From contig NZ_CP118610.1 in assembly GCF_028993555.1 (NCBI RefSeq), positions 2,542,001 to 2,606,000 of the forward strand: a stretch of 64,000 nt of DNA, written 5' to 3'. Below, one piece after another: positions 1 to 8,064 of this stretch (positions are counted from its first letter, which is position 1; every line of letters starts with the position of its first letter). The notes under the pieces are model-generated. The model was not told the DNA's origin. It made no database searches and saw only the letters and a program-made list of their open reading frames with translations. This DNA comes from Ensifer adhaerens (GTDB taxonomy: Bacteria; Pseudomonadota; Alphaproteobacteria; Rhizobiales; Rhizobiaceae). The translations under genes were made by a program, and so were the position numbers.

Positions 1-179
1 TCGAGATAGGCGGCAATCAGTTCGTCCTTGCTCTCGAAATGATAGTAAAGCGTGCGTTTGGTCACGCCCGCCTCCTCGGCCACCGCATCGACGCTGACGG
101 CGCGGATGCCCTCAGCATAGAAGAGTTTTGCCGCAGCGGCGACGATCGTGTCCCGGGTCGATTTCTCTGCTTGCGCCAT
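1..179 (-). CDS. TetR-family regulator, N-terminal part (cut by window edge)
   Basis: The visible 59 residues start MAQAEKSTRD and form a TetR DNA-binding domain, with the typical helix-turn-helix segment AEEAGVTKRTLYYHFESKDEL. The ligand-binding domain lies outside the window. The gene is divergent from the enoyl-CoA hydratase gene, and a 26-bp palindrome lies between them, so autorepression together with control of the hydratase is the simplest reading. The ligand is unknown; an acyl-CoA or related small molecule is only a guess from the neighbour. Confidence 0.85.
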   Translation of the reverse strand, partial: MAQAEKSTRDTIVAAAAKLFYAEGIRAVSVDAVAEEAGVTKRTLYYHFESKDELIAAYL

Positions 180-183
180 CGCG

Positions 184-209
184 ATGTATACCGACTAGTG
201 AATATACAT
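184..209. promoter_or_regulatory. TetR operator, 26-bp palindrome
   Basis: Outer arms ATGTATA and TATACAT are perfectly complementary and the centre ACTAGT is itself palindromic, so dyad symmetry runs over 26 bp. It sits 5 bp upstream of the tetR start and about 50 bp upstream of the divergent hydratase gene, as expected for a TetR operator. Confidence 0.75.
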
Positions 210-261
210 GACATCCTCCTTCACCTAGCGTCTCCGTGTCAACACTTGCCGGAGAGCAACC

Positions 262-1098
262 ATGTCCAACACCGTGCTGATGCAGATTTCCGAGGGCATC
301 GCCCTGCTCACGCTCAACCGCCCACAGAAGCTCAATGCCCTGAACTACGAACTGATCGACTGGCTCCTCACCCTTCTCGACACGATCGAGGTCAACGACA
401 AGGTTGGCGCTGTGATCATCACCGGCGCCGGCGAGCGCGCCTTTTCCGCCGGCGGCGATATTCACGAGTTTTCCGAAAGCGTGCGCCAAGGCGTGAACCC
501 CGCCGTGCGCGATTTCGTCAGGCGCGGCCAGCGGTTGACGGCGCGGCTCGAGGCCTTTCCGAAGCCGGTGATCGCCGCCGTCAACGGTATCGCCTATGGC
601 GGCGGCTGCGAGATCACCGAGGCCGTGCATCTGGCCATCGCCAGCGAACACGCCCGCTTTGCCAAGCCGGAAATCAAGCTCGGCATGCCGCCGACCTTCG
701 GTGGGACGCAGCGGCTGCCACGCCTTGCCGGCCGCAAGCGCGCACTCGAACTGCTGCTGACGGGAGAGGATTTTTCGCCCGAGCGCGCCCTGGACCTGGG
801 GCTCGTCAATGCGGTCGTCGCCCACGAGGACCTTATCCCCGCCGCCCGCGATTTGGCCAAGCGCATTATGCATCACTCCCCCCTCGCCGTTCGCTCAATC
901 ATCACGGCCGTGACCCGCGGCCTCAACATATCGATCGCCGAGGGCCTGCAGATGGAAAGCGAGCAATTTGCCCAGGTGGTGCCGACCGACGACCTTTCGG
1001 ATGCGCTTGCCGCCTGGAAGGGACGACGCATCCATGAAGACGGCCCAAGCACCGACTTCTTCTCGTTACTCAGGAGAAACGTTCAACCTAACGGTTGA
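262..1098 (+). CDS. enoyl-CoA hydratase/isomerase (crotonase) family protein
   Basis: This 278-residue protein is a cytoplasmic crotonase-fold enzyme. The two oxyanion-hole segments are AFSAGGDI (about residues 60-67) and GGGCEI (113-118). The two glutamates used for hydration in the family are present (E117 and E137 in KPEIK), so hydratase activity on enoyl-CoA is plausible, although isomerase or hydrolase members share the fold. A GGAGAG ribosome site lies just upstream of the ATG. The last 3 bp overlap the -35 region of the arsR promoter. It is probably controlled by the divergent TetR protein. The substrate cannot be read from the sequence. Confidence 0.88.
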   Translation: MSNTVLMQISEGIALLTLNRPQKLNALNYELIDWLLTLLDTIEVNDKVGAVIITGAGERAFSAGGDIHEFSESVRQGVNPAVRDFVRRGQRLTARLEAFPKPVIAAVNGIAYGGGCEITEAVHLAIASEHARFAKPEIKLGMPPTFGGTQRLPRLAGRKRALELLLTGEDFSPERALDLGLVNAVVAHEDLIPAARDLAKRIMHHSPLAVRSIITAVTRGLNISIAEGLQMESEQFAQVVPTDDLSDALAAWKGRRIHEDGPSTDFFSLLRRNVQPNG

Positions 1099-1139
1099 CA
1101 ATTGCGTCGACCGAAGAGATATTCAACAACATGGTTGAA
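1082..1139 (+). promoter_or_regulatory. arsR promoter with two operators
   Basis: Two inverted repeats with the same design, TTCAAC-N6-GTTGAC (1082-1099) and TTCAAC-N6-GTTGAA (1122-1139), are centred 40 bp apart. They bracket a promoter GTTGAC (1094-1099) - N17 - AGATAT (1117-1122). The second operator covers the arsR start codon at 1131. This layout suggests tight autorepression by the ArsR protein. Confidence 0.75.
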
Positions 1140-1493
1140 TATCAGAATGAACGTCTCGATGCCGTGTTCCACGCGCTTTCGGATCCGACGCGCCGCGCCA
1201 TGCTCCAGAACCTTTCGCAAGGCGAGAGACTGGTCGGCGAGCTTGCGGCGCCCTTCTCGATCTCGCTGGCCGCGGCATCGAAGCACATCAAGGTGCTGGA
1301 AGGAGCAGGTTTGGTGCGCCGCGAAGTGAAAGGCCGCACGCATGTGTGCCGGCTCGATGCCGCGCCGATGCATGCCGGCATGGAGTGGATGCGCCACTAC
1401 GAAGCCTTCTGGCGCAGCCGCATCGACGCACTCGAGGCACTGCTTCTCGCCGAAGACGCAACTGCTCAAACAGACCCGGAGGAAAAGCCATGA
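1131..1493 (+). CDS. ArsR-family transcriptional regulator
   Basis: A 120-residue winged-helix protein with typical ArsR features: FHALSDPTRRAML at the start, then a recognition-helix region with AAASKHIKVLEGAGLV. No cysteine pair for metal binding is evident, which fits the ArsR subgroup paired with SRPBCC (AHSA1-like) proteins rather than a metal sensor. I chose the ATG at 1131; an in-frame TTG at 1095 lies inside the -35 box and would precede the predicted transcript. The stop overlaps the next start (ATGA), so the two genes are translationally coupled. Confidence 0.9.
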   Translation: MVEYQNERLDAVFHALSDPTRRAMLQNLSQGERLVGELAAPFSISLAAASKHIKVLEGAGLVRREVKGRTHVCRLDAAPMHAGMEWMRHYEAFWRSRIDALEALLLAEDATAQTDPEEKP

Positions 1494-2056
1494 CTTCGCG
1501 TTCCACAGCCTTTGCCAGCGCCGACTACGGCCGTGTCGTTGCGCCCGATGCGGTGCGCATCGAGCGCCTTCTGCCCGGCCCGATCGAGCGGGTCTGGTCC
1601 TATCTGACCGACGAAACCAAGCGCCGGCTCTGGATGGCATCGGGCACGATCGGCTCGACCGAGGGGGCTGCTGTCGAACATGTGTTCCGCCATTCGGAAC
1701 TGACGACGGCCGACGACCAGCCGCCACAAAAATACGCCAGCCACGCCGGCGAGGTTCGCAATCACGGCCACATTCTCGCCTGGGAGCCGCCTCGCCTGCT
1801 CGCCTACAGCTGGAACGAGGAAACCGACACACCGTCGGAGGTCCGCTTCGAACTCAGCCCGCGCGGCGACAAGGTGCTACTCATGGTCACCCATACCCGC
1901 ATCGCCAATCGCGGGATCATGACCAGCTTCTCTGCCGGCTGGCACGTGCATCTCGACCTGTTGCGCGATCTCCTGGAAGGAGAACCGCCCGCAGCCTTCT
2001 GGAGCAAGTTTACAGCGCTCGAACAGGAATACGACGCGCGGATCCCGAAAGGCTGA
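1490..2056 (+). CDS. SRPBCC (AHSA1/START-like) family protein
   Basis: A 188-residue protein with the AHSA1-like SRPBCC pattern: RLLPGPIERVWSYLTD near the N-terminus and a C-terminal amphipathic helix around GWHVHLDLLRDLLEG. Such proteins bind hydrophobic ligands in a helix-grip cavity. ArsR-SRPBCC pairs are a common two-gene module. Start overlaps the arsR stop by 4 bp, with GGAGGAAAAG as ribosome site. The ligand is unknown. Confidence 0.85.
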   Translation: MTSRSTAFASADYGRVVAPDAVRIERLLPGPIERVWSYLTDETKRRLWMASGTIGSTEGAAVEHVFRHSELTTADDQPPQKYASHAGEVRNHGHILAWEPPRLLAYSWNEETDTPSEVRFELSPRGDKVLLMVTHTRIANRGIMTSFSAGWHVHLDLLRDLLEGEPPAAFWSKFTALEQEYDARIPKG

Positions 2057-2125
2057 CCGCCTGACACGAGAGGACTCCGCAGAGGATACGCCGGCAAGGA
2101 TAGACCGCCTTGCCGACGCTTTTCG

Positions 2126-2605
2126 TCAAGCGCGGGCGAAGCCGAGGATGAAGAGCGCCAGTGACCCGATCGATGCGAAGGTACGCACGTGGTTCCACCA
2201 GACCCAGTCGGTCAGGTACCGCCCAAGCCAGAGGTCATTTGCCGCCTGCCCGGGAGCGGCGGCCCCAAGTGCGTCGTTCATCGGCACGTTGAAGACAATC
2301 GTCACCAGAAGCACGCCGACGACGTAGAAAATACCGCCTGCGGCCAGCAACCACCGGCCCTCGCCGCCAGAGAAGAAGGCGACGACGATAAGCGCCAGAG
2401 CAAGCAGCGCCGTGCCCATGAAGGCGCTGAGGAAGATCGGGTTCTGGATCACGACATTGATGGCGTTCATCGCGGCGATCCCCTGCTCCGGCGGCAGCCG
2501 CGACAGGGCCTGCATGATGCAGACCGAGAAGATGAAGAACAGTCCGGCCATCAGGCCGGAACCGATCGCGGCGGCAAACGCCAGAGCGGGGATCAGCGGG
2601 ATCAT
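2126..2605 (-). CDS. DUF1772-family membrane protein
   Basis: A 159-residue inner-membrane protein with four predicted helices. The N-terminal helix region IPALAFAAAIGSGLMAGLFF and the C-terminal WWNHVRTFASIGSLALF fit DUF1772, a family that also includes anthrone-oxygenase-like proteins. I chose the start at 2605 because it overlaps the upstream stop codon as ATGA. It is the second gene of an operon with an NmrA-like reductase. Function in bacteria is not established. Confidence 0.8.
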   Translation of the reverse strand: MIPLIPALAFAAAIGSGLMAGLFFIFSVCIMQALSRLPPEQGIAAMNAINVVIQNPIFLSAFMGTALLALALIVVAFFSGGEGRWLLAAGGIFYVVGVLLVTIVFNVPMNDALGAAAPGQAANDLWLGRYLTDWVWWNHVRTFASIGSLALFILGFARA

Positions 2606-3432
2606 GCGGCAATACTCCATACACCGGTTGCTGCGGTCTCCCGGGCGTAGGTTGCAAAGTCACGCGGACGCCGCCCAAGCACGCGCTCGACATCGGACGT
2701 CACACTCGAATTGCGCCCGTCGAGCACCGAGGTGAAGAGATAGCGGATGAGTTCGACATAGTCATCAGGCACACCGTCTGCCTTGAGCTGTGCGACGAAG
2801 TCGGCAATCGGCACAGACTGATAGGAGATCGGGCGGTTGGCAGCCGCGGCAATTTCGGCCACGGCGTCGGCAAAGGTCATGAGCCGTGGACCGGTCAGCG
2901 AATAGACCTTGCCGACATGGCGCTCGTCGAGAAGAGCTTCAACCGCGACGTCGGCAATGTCATCGCAGCTGACGAACGGCTCGGTAACTGTGTCCGCGGG
3001 CAGGAACACGGAACCGCTCAAGACGCCATCGGCGAGGAAGCCTTCGTCGAAGTTCTCGAAGAACCAGCTCGCCCGGATGATCGTGCACTCAGCGCCGGAA
3101 GCCTGCAGCGCACGCTCGGCCGCTTCCGCCTCGTCCTCGCCGCGCCCCGACAGAAGCACCAGCCGCTTGATGCCCGCACCGACGGCAAGGTTTGAGAACT
3201 TGCGGATGGTCTCGACGGAGCCCGGCACCGCCAGGTCCGGCTGGAAGCAGACATAGATACGATCGACATTTTCAAGCACCGGCGCCCAGGTCGCCTCGTC
3301 CGTCCAGTCGAAGGAGGGTGACGCCGAACGGGCGCCGATGCGCACCGCAACACCACGCTCCTGGAGACGCTCGGCAACGCGCCGCCCCGTCTTGCCGGTA
3401 CCACCCAGAACCAGTGTGATCTTCTGAGACAT
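2602..3432 (-). CDS. NmrA-like NAD(P)-binding protein (atypical SDR)
   Basis: A 276-residue Rossmann-fold protein. The dinucleotide-binding motif GGTGKTGRRV occurs within the first 20 residues, followed by an NmrA-type core; the classical SDR YxxxK pair is not obvious. Members act as NAD(P)H-dependent reductases or redox sensors. The start at 3432 is preceded by AAGGAGG at good spacing, better than an ATG 24 bp upstream. It is divergent from a TetR gene whose operator lies in the shared promoter. Confidence 0.85.
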   Translation of the reverse strand: MSQKITLVLGGTGKTGRRVAERLQERGVAVRIGARSASPSFDWTDEATWAPVLENVDRIYVCFQPDLAVPGSVETIRKFSNLAVGAGIKRLVLLSGRGEDEAEAAERALQASGAECTIIRASWFFENFDEGFLADGVLSGSVFLPADTVTEPFVSCDDIADVAVEALLDERHVGKVYSLTGPRLMTFADAVAEIAAAANRPISYQSVPIADFVAQLKADGVPDDYVELIRYLFTSVLDGRNSSVTSDVERVLGRRPRDFATYARETAATGVWSIAA

Positions 3433-3457
3433 CGTTTCCTCCTTAGGGCTCATCAAT

Positions 3458-3542
3458 AAATGTGAGTATCGCTCACATTTGCAAATGTGATAAATCCTCG
3501 TATTTTAAGAGTCAAGACAAAATGTGAGCATTCCTCATGATT
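3458..3542. promoter_or_regulatory. Divergent control region with two TetR-type operators
   Basis: A perfect palindrome AAATGTGAG-N5-CTCACATTT lies at 3458-3480. A second, imperfect copy (AAATGTGAG-N5-CTCATGATT, 3520-3542) covers the ATG of the tetR gene at 3537. An extra half site, CAAATGTGA, lies at 3482-3490. One operator probably controls the leftward NmrA/DUF1772 operon and the other the regulator itself. Confidence 0.75.
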
Positions 3543-4229
3543 TCAGACGTAAGCCCGTCCGCAATCCCCGCCGAAGACGAGACCGCGTTGCGCCGGACAC
3601 CCAGCCAGAAACGCAGCCGCGAGCGTGTCGAACAGATCCTCGCCTGCGCGACGGCGCTCATTCAGGAGAAGGGCAGCGACGCCATGCGCATGAGCGAAGT
3701 TGCTGAAAAGGCTGGAATTTCGATCGGATCGCTCTACCAGTACTTCCCCGACAAGGCGGCGATCGTGCGCACGCTGGCCGAGCGCTACAATGCGGTGTGC
3801 AACGAGTGCATCGGCGCTGAGCTCGCCAAGGTCACATCGCTCGAAGAATTGCGTGATGCCTTCTGCGTGCTGTTCGACATCTATTACGACATGTTCCTGG
3901 CCGAGCCCGTAATGCGCGACATCTGGTCGGCGATGCAGGCCGACAAGGCGCTGCGCGAGGTCGACCTGCTGCAAAGCCGCGCCGGCGGAAAGCTTCTTGC
4001 CGACGTCTGGGCCCGGCTTGTGCCCGATACGCCGCGCGAAACGATCGACAGTGCCGCCTTCCTGATCATGCATCTTGGCGACTGCACGATGCGGCTTGCC
4101 GTCTCGGTGGAGCGCCCGGAGGGTGACCAGATCGTCGAGGCCTATAAACGCATGATCATCCGCGATTTTGTCGCGGATGGACCGGGCGGCGGCGCAAGTC
4201 CAATTGACATCTTGGGGGTGCGCTCCTAA
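3537..4229 (+). CDS. TetR-family transcriptional regulator
   Basis: A 230-residue protein. The DNA-binding domain is at about residues 25-75, with the helix-turn-helix segment SEVAEKAGISIGSLYQYF, and is followed by an all-helical ligand domain. The N-terminal tail of about 20 residues is disordered-looking. It is divergent from the NmrA/DUF1772 operon, which it probably represses. The inducer is unknown, though a reactive or aromatic compound would fit the target genes. Confidence 0.88.
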   Translation: MISDVSPSAIPAEDETALRRTPSQKRSRERVEQILACATALIQEKGSDAMRMSEVAEKAGISIGSLYQYFPDKAAIVRTLAERYNAVCNECIGAELAKVTSLEELRDAFCVLFDIYYDMFLAEPVMRDIWSAMQADKALREVDLLQSRAGGKLLADVWARLVPDTPRETIDSAAFLIMHLGDCTMRLAVSVERPEGDQIVEAYKRMIIRDFVADGPGGGASPIDILGVRS

Positions 4230-4243
4230 TCATCTGAGATCGA

Positions 4244-4480
4244 TTGGTTCCCGGGACGCGAACGTGTTTCGGGAGTAAACGGGAATGTGACGGATGGACC
4301 CAAGCTGGGCATTCAAATCACGGCCGACCCCGCGACTGTAGAACGACGTTGACCTGCCATTCCGGGGCGCCCCGGAAGAAGCCACTGGAAAGACCGCGAG
4401 AGGGCGGCCGGACTGGGAAGGCGAGGCAGATCCAGGGCTTCCCGCCCAGCGCCGTGAGCCAGGAAACCTGCCACTCGATG
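4244..4480 (+). promoter_or_regulatory. Cobalamin (B12) riboswitch
   Basis: The core blocks are present in order: a 5' part with AAACGGGAA, then CCCCGCGACTGTA, GAAGCCACTGG, GGGAAGGCG, and the B12 box AGCCAGGAAACCTGCC (4457-4472). Between the box and the cbtB ATG lies a CGGGAATTTCCCG hairpin that could act as expression platform. Adenosylcobalamin binding would lower expression of the cobalt transporter genes downstream. Confidence 0.9.
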
Positions 4481-4530
4481 CGGGCATAGGGCCCAACCGG
4501 GAATTTCCCGATGCCATCACGGAGGTTGTC

Positions 4531-4707
4531 ATGGCTACGTCTACCATTTCGAGCACCCCGCTCTCCCTCAGCGATCGTCTGACCGCTGGCGTCATTGCGC
4601 TTTTCATCGGCGCATTCCTCGTGTTCGGCGCCGGCCTTGCCAACTCGGCCGTGCTGCACGACACCGCACACGACACCCGCCATTCCTACGGCTTCCCTTG
4701 CCACTGA
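4531..4707 (+). CDS. cbtB: CbtB, small subunit of cobalt transporter
   Basis: A 58-residue membrane protein with one helix (about residues 17-40) and the C-terminal histidine-rich signature HDTRHSYGFPCH at its very end. This signature is diagnostic for CbtB, which works with CbtA to import cobalt for B12 synthesis. A GGAGG site lies 5 bp upstream of the ATG. Located directly behind the B12 riboswitch. A hairpin CATCCGGC-N4-GCCGGATG lies in the 197-bp gap before cbtA. Confidence 0.9.
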   Translation: MATSTISSTPLSLSDRLTAGVIALFIGAFLVFGAGLANSAVLHDTAHDTRHSYGFPCH

Positions 4708-4904
4708 CCGATGTGCCGGAACGTAACGCACGTTCCACATCGAAAAATCTGCGGACCTGAACGCATCCGGCCCGTGCCGGATGTTGGCGCATGCATTGTC
4801 CGGTTCATCCGGCACACGCCAGCCACCCGCAGAGCAGATAAAATGGGAAGGCTTGCAAACCACGCCGCAGCGCGTGGCTTTTGCCGTTATCGAGGGACTT
4901 CAAG

Positions 4905-5702
4905 ATGATTGTCAGAACGCTTCTGGCCGCGATCGTGGCTGGAATGATTGCCGGTGTCTTCATGACCGGCGCCCAGGAACTTAGGGTCACGCCGCTGATT
5001 CTGCATGCGGAAGAATTCGAGGGCGAGGCTCCGGCGGCCACCGAACAGCCCGCGACCCAGCCTGGAACCACGCAGCCTGCCGCCGAGGGGCACGACCAGC
5101 ATTCGTCGCTGAAGGCGGTTTCGCCGCTTTCCGCCATGCTCGACGCCCTGTCGCCGATCACCCCGGCCTACGCACATGAGGGCGAACACGAGGAAGGCGG
5201 CATCATGTTCGGCATGAGCCGCTTCTCCGGCACGCTGATCGCCAACCTCGTCACCGGCTCCGGCTTCGGCCTGCTTTTGGCCGGCGTCAGCCTGGTGATC
5301 GGCTACCCGATCACGCTCAGGAACGGTGCGCTCTGGGGCGCCTGCGGCTGGCTTGCCGTGCACATGCTGCCGGCAATCGGCCTGCCGCCGGAACTTCCGG
5401 GCTTTCCGGCCGCCGAACTCGGCGACCGCCAGACCTGGTGGCTGGTGACGGTGGCGCTTTCAGCCGTCGGCCTCTACCTCGTCGTCCTGCGCGAGGAGAT
5501 CGTGTCGAAGGTCGTCGGCCTGGTGCTGATTGCCGCGCCCCACGTCTACGGCGCGCCGCAGCCGGTGGATATCACCAGCAACGTTCCGGCTGTGCTCGGC
5601 GCTGAATTTGCCGTTGCCGCCCTTGCCACCACGCTCGCCTTCTGGATCGTGCTTGGCGTCGTCTCCGGCTTCATCAACGAGCGTTTCGTCAAGGCGAACT
5701 GA
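4905..5702 (+). CDS. cbtA: CbtA, membrane subunit of cobalt transporter
   Basis: A 265-residue membrane protein. The first helix (residues 1-25) is followed by a periplasmic loop with many histidines and acidic residues (about 30-100, including YAHEGEHEEGG), which could bind cobalt. About four more helices follow. The family imports Co2+ together with CbtB. I chose the ATG at 4905, preceded by GAGGGA; a TTG 24 bp upstream is less likely. A CCACGC/GCGTGG hairpin before the start might partly attenuate the transcript. Confidence 0.9.
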   Translation: MIVRTLLAAIVAGMIAGVFMTGAQELRVTPLILHAEEFEGEAPAATEQPATQPGTTQPAAEGHDQHSSLKAVSPLSAMLDALSPITPAYAHEGEHEEGGIMFGMSRFSGTLIANLVTGSGFGLLLAGVSLVIGYPITLRNGALWGACGWLAVHMLPAIGLPPELPGFPAAELGDRQTWWLVTVALSAVGLYLVVLREEIVSKVVGLVLIAAPHVYGAPQPVDITSNVPAVLGAEFAVAALATTLAFWIVLGVVSGFINERFVKAN

Positions 5703-5743
5703 TCCGGCCGCCCCCTGCCCTCCGTGGGCAACTGAATAATCAG

Positions 5744-5770
5744 ACGGCGGGGTTCAGGCCCCGCCGTTTT
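5744..5770 (+). terminator. Intrinsic terminator after cbtA
   Basis: Stem ACGGCGGGG / CCCCGCCGT with a 6-nt loop is followed by TTTT. It overlaps the 3' end of the convergent FhuF-like gene and may serve both directions. Confidence 0.8.
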
Positions 5771-6602
5771 GCATGAGATGGGCTGCGAGCCGCGCGCGGC
5801 GATCGGCCGGCTCCAGCAGGACACAAGTATCGCAGAAGCTGCCGCCTTCCGTCCGGAAGTACAGGCAACAGCCGCAGCGGATCCGATACTGGCGCGACAG
5901 CCGCTCGCCGCCTGCCGGATCACTGGCAGTGATTTCCTCGTAACAGAGCTCCTCCGAGAACAGCCGCGAGCCCCGCCGCTTGACGATCGCCAGCGCCTCG
6001 GCCATGCCGCGCGCCTCATCGCCGAGCGCGCGCCCGAGCTCCAGGAAGGCGCCGGCAAGGGCATCCGCCGCCAGCCGCCACTGCGCCCCGGAGGAAAGCC
6101 CGGTGCGCTTCTTCAGCACCGTAATGATCGGCGCCAGATGAGCGGTGAAGCGGCGTTCAAAAGCGCTGATGCTGCCCACCTCCAACGGCCGTTCCAGCCG
6201 ATCGAGGCGGAAATGGTAACGCTTGCCGACAACTTCCCGGTCTTGATGGAGCCGGCTCCAGTCTTCAAAGCGAATGCCGGCGATCTCGACCTGAAAACCC
6301 GCGCCAAGATGGAACGCGCCGAGAACGACGCTCAGTTGGCGGCCATAGAAGGCAATCAGATGCGCTGCCCGGATGCGGTCCGTCATGCCGATTGCGAAAC
6401 AATCCTGATAGGCAAGGCCCGTCGCGATGCCTGCCCCGCCGTCCGCCCAGAAGGCCTCCGGGACGTCGAATGCGCTGTCAGCCGGGCCAAGCGAGACACC
6501 GGCGTCCGGAAACTGGGCCTGCAACCGCTCGACCACGGCCAGCGCCTGCGGCGGATTTCGCTCCACCGTCTGCGCCGTCCGCTGGTGGTCTCTCGAACTC
6601 AT
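5754..6602 (-). CDS. FhuF-like siderophore-iron reductase
   Basis: A 282-residue protein. The C-terminus carries CC-x10-C-x2-C (CCLYF...FCDTC, about residues 240-258), the [2Fe-2S] cluster signature of FhuF ferric-siderophore reductases. The preceding region is the usual poorly conserved FhuF domain. It probably releases iron from imported ferric siderophores in the cytoplasm. Its start overlaps the stop of the upstream glycoside hydrolase gene by 4 bp, so the two are co-transcribed, an odd pairing. No siderophore transporter is in view. Confidence 0.8.
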   Translation of the reverse strand: MSSRDHQRTAQTVERNPPQALAVVERLQAQFPDAGVSLGPADSAFDVPEAFWADGGAGIATGLAYQDCFAIGMTDRIRAAHLIAFYGRQLSVVLGAFHLGAGFQVEIAGIRFEDWSRLHQDREVVGKRYHFRLDRLERPLEVGSISAFERRFTAHLAPIITVLKKRTGLSSGAQWRLAADALAGAFLELGRALGDEARGMAEALAIVKRRGSRLFSEELCYEEITASDPAGGERLSRQYRIRCGCCLYFRTEGGSFCDTCVLLEPADRRARLAAHLMQNGGA

Positions 6603-7906
6603 CTTGTCTCCGTCGCCAGCCAGCCGCCACTAAAACCCGCGCGCTGAAGACCACGCCGGATCGCAGGCAGGCTCCGTGTCAGCTCCCACACGAAGCCGCT
6701 TCGCCAGTTCTCGATCATCATCACGACGAGCCCTTGGTCAAGGCCGACGACGCGGTCATCGACCCACCCTTCCGGCCCATCGCCGGGAAGGCTCGGATTG
6801 AAGCCACCGGGAAAGCGCCCTTCTCTCAAAAGCCCGGGATAGGCGGCCGCGACATGGTCGAGGGCCGATAGTGACGCATCCGGCTCGAAAGGCAGACAGG
6901 CCACCGCTGCCCAGGGCACGAGCGTACCGTCATCCGGACCGAAGGGTGCGCCGCGATTGGCGTAACCCAAAAGCCGCTGCCAGCGTCCGTCCTTCAGGCG
7001 CAGCCGGCCGCGTGGCGCGTGGCAGGCACTGAGACCCCAGAGATGCCAACCATAGCCGGCAAACCGGCCGGGATTTCGCCGCGCATGGTCACGCTGAAAC
7101 GCGATGGCGCGCCGGGTATTATCGAAGCAATCCGTGCCCTTCTCCCGCATCGACCGATCGCCGAGACCGCGAAGATCGAGCCATGCCTGTGGGAACAGGT
7201 GGATGAACAGCGGCGCCGCATGGAGATGAGGCTCGCCATTGGCCGCGATCCAGTCGTAGCCCTCCGCAAAGGCGGCGTAGTGCTCCGGCCCGATCGCATG
7301 ATCACCTGCCCCGAGCGCCAGCACATGGAGCAGCAGCGCCTCGCTGTAGCCCCGCCAGCGGTGTTTGAGAAACCGCCCGGGCGGACGCCAACCCATCGTC
7401 AGTGTGTCACCCCTGTTCAATGCCCAACGCCAGTCGACCCGCGCATAGAGCTTTTCGGCAAGCATGCGAATCTCGCCTTCATCCGCATCCGTGCAGGAGA
7501 AATAGGCGGAAACCGTCAGCACGCCGGCTATCAGCAGCGCCGTGTCGACAGTCGAGAGTTCGCTCCGCCAGGTGCGCTCGCCGGTCCGCATGTCGAGAAA
7601 GTGATAGTAGAAACCGCGATGCCCGCTCGCCCGCTGGTCGCGAGACTGCGGGCTCTCGGCCAGGAAGCGCAGCACCGTCAAAACCCGTCCGATCGCCTCC
7701 CGGCGCGATATCCATCCGCGCTCGACACCGATGGGATAACAGGAAAGGCCGAAACCGGTCGCCGCGACGCTCGATGGCGCAGCCCGAAGCGACGTATCCG
7801 CGATCAGCCCGGTCACCGGATCGGCATGATCGAGAAAGTATCCGAACGCCGCCCTCTGCAGACTATCGATCTGAAATATATCGGTATTTTCCGTCGGCCT
7901 CAACAT
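6599..7906 (-). CDS. GH144-like glycoside hydrolase (glycoamylase-like, PF10091-type)
   Basis: A protein of 435 residues from the ATG at 7906 (447 from an alternative ATG at 7942). Segments such as FGYFLDHADPVTGL, the SVAATGFGLSCYPIGVERGW region and FDNTRRAIAFQRDHA follow the pattern of the glycoamylase-like/GH144 (alpha/alpha)6 barrel. GH144 members are endo-beta-1,2-glucanases, and rhizobia make cyclic beta-1,2-glucans, so a role in glucan turnover is plausible but inferred. No signal peptide is evident. The 7906 start has GGAAGAG upstream. Confidence 0.7.
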   Translation of the reverse strand: MLRPTENTDIFQIDSLQRAAFGYFLDHADPVTGLIADTSLRAAPSSVAATGFGLSCYPIGVERGWISRREAIGRVLTVLRFLAESPQSRDQRASGHRGFYYHFLDMRTGERTWRSELSTVDTALLIAGVLTVSAYFSCTDADEGEIRMLAEKLYARVDWRWALNRGDTLTMGWRPPGRFLKHRWRGYSEALLLHVLALGAGDHAIGPEHYAAFAEGYDWIAANGEPHLHAAPLFIHLFPQAWLDLRGLGDRSMREKGTDCFDNTRRAIAFQRDHARRNPGRFAGYGWHLWGLSACHAPRGRLRLKDGRWQRLLGYANRGAPFGPDDGTLVPWAAVACLPFEPDASLSALDHVAAAYPGLLREGRFPGGFNPSLPGDGPEGWVDDRVVGLDQGLVVMMIENWRSGFVWELTRSLPAIRRGLQRAGFSGGWLATETR

Positions 7907-8064
7907 TCCGCTCTTCCGGACCCTGGCCCCAGTCACAAGCATTTCTGGGCAAGCCCCGGCAAAATCACTCTTTATTGAAGGCCAACTACACCCAAAGGGT
8001 CCCCGAAAGCCAATCCTGTGTTACATTCTTCTAATCTGACCGCGCGCAATGACTGGTTGAAGCG

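Noticed and set aside
1..1037. Long open frames opposite or out of frame to the enoyl-CoA hydratase gene
   Set aside because: They show arginine- and histidine-rich translations typical of shadow frames in high-GC genes.
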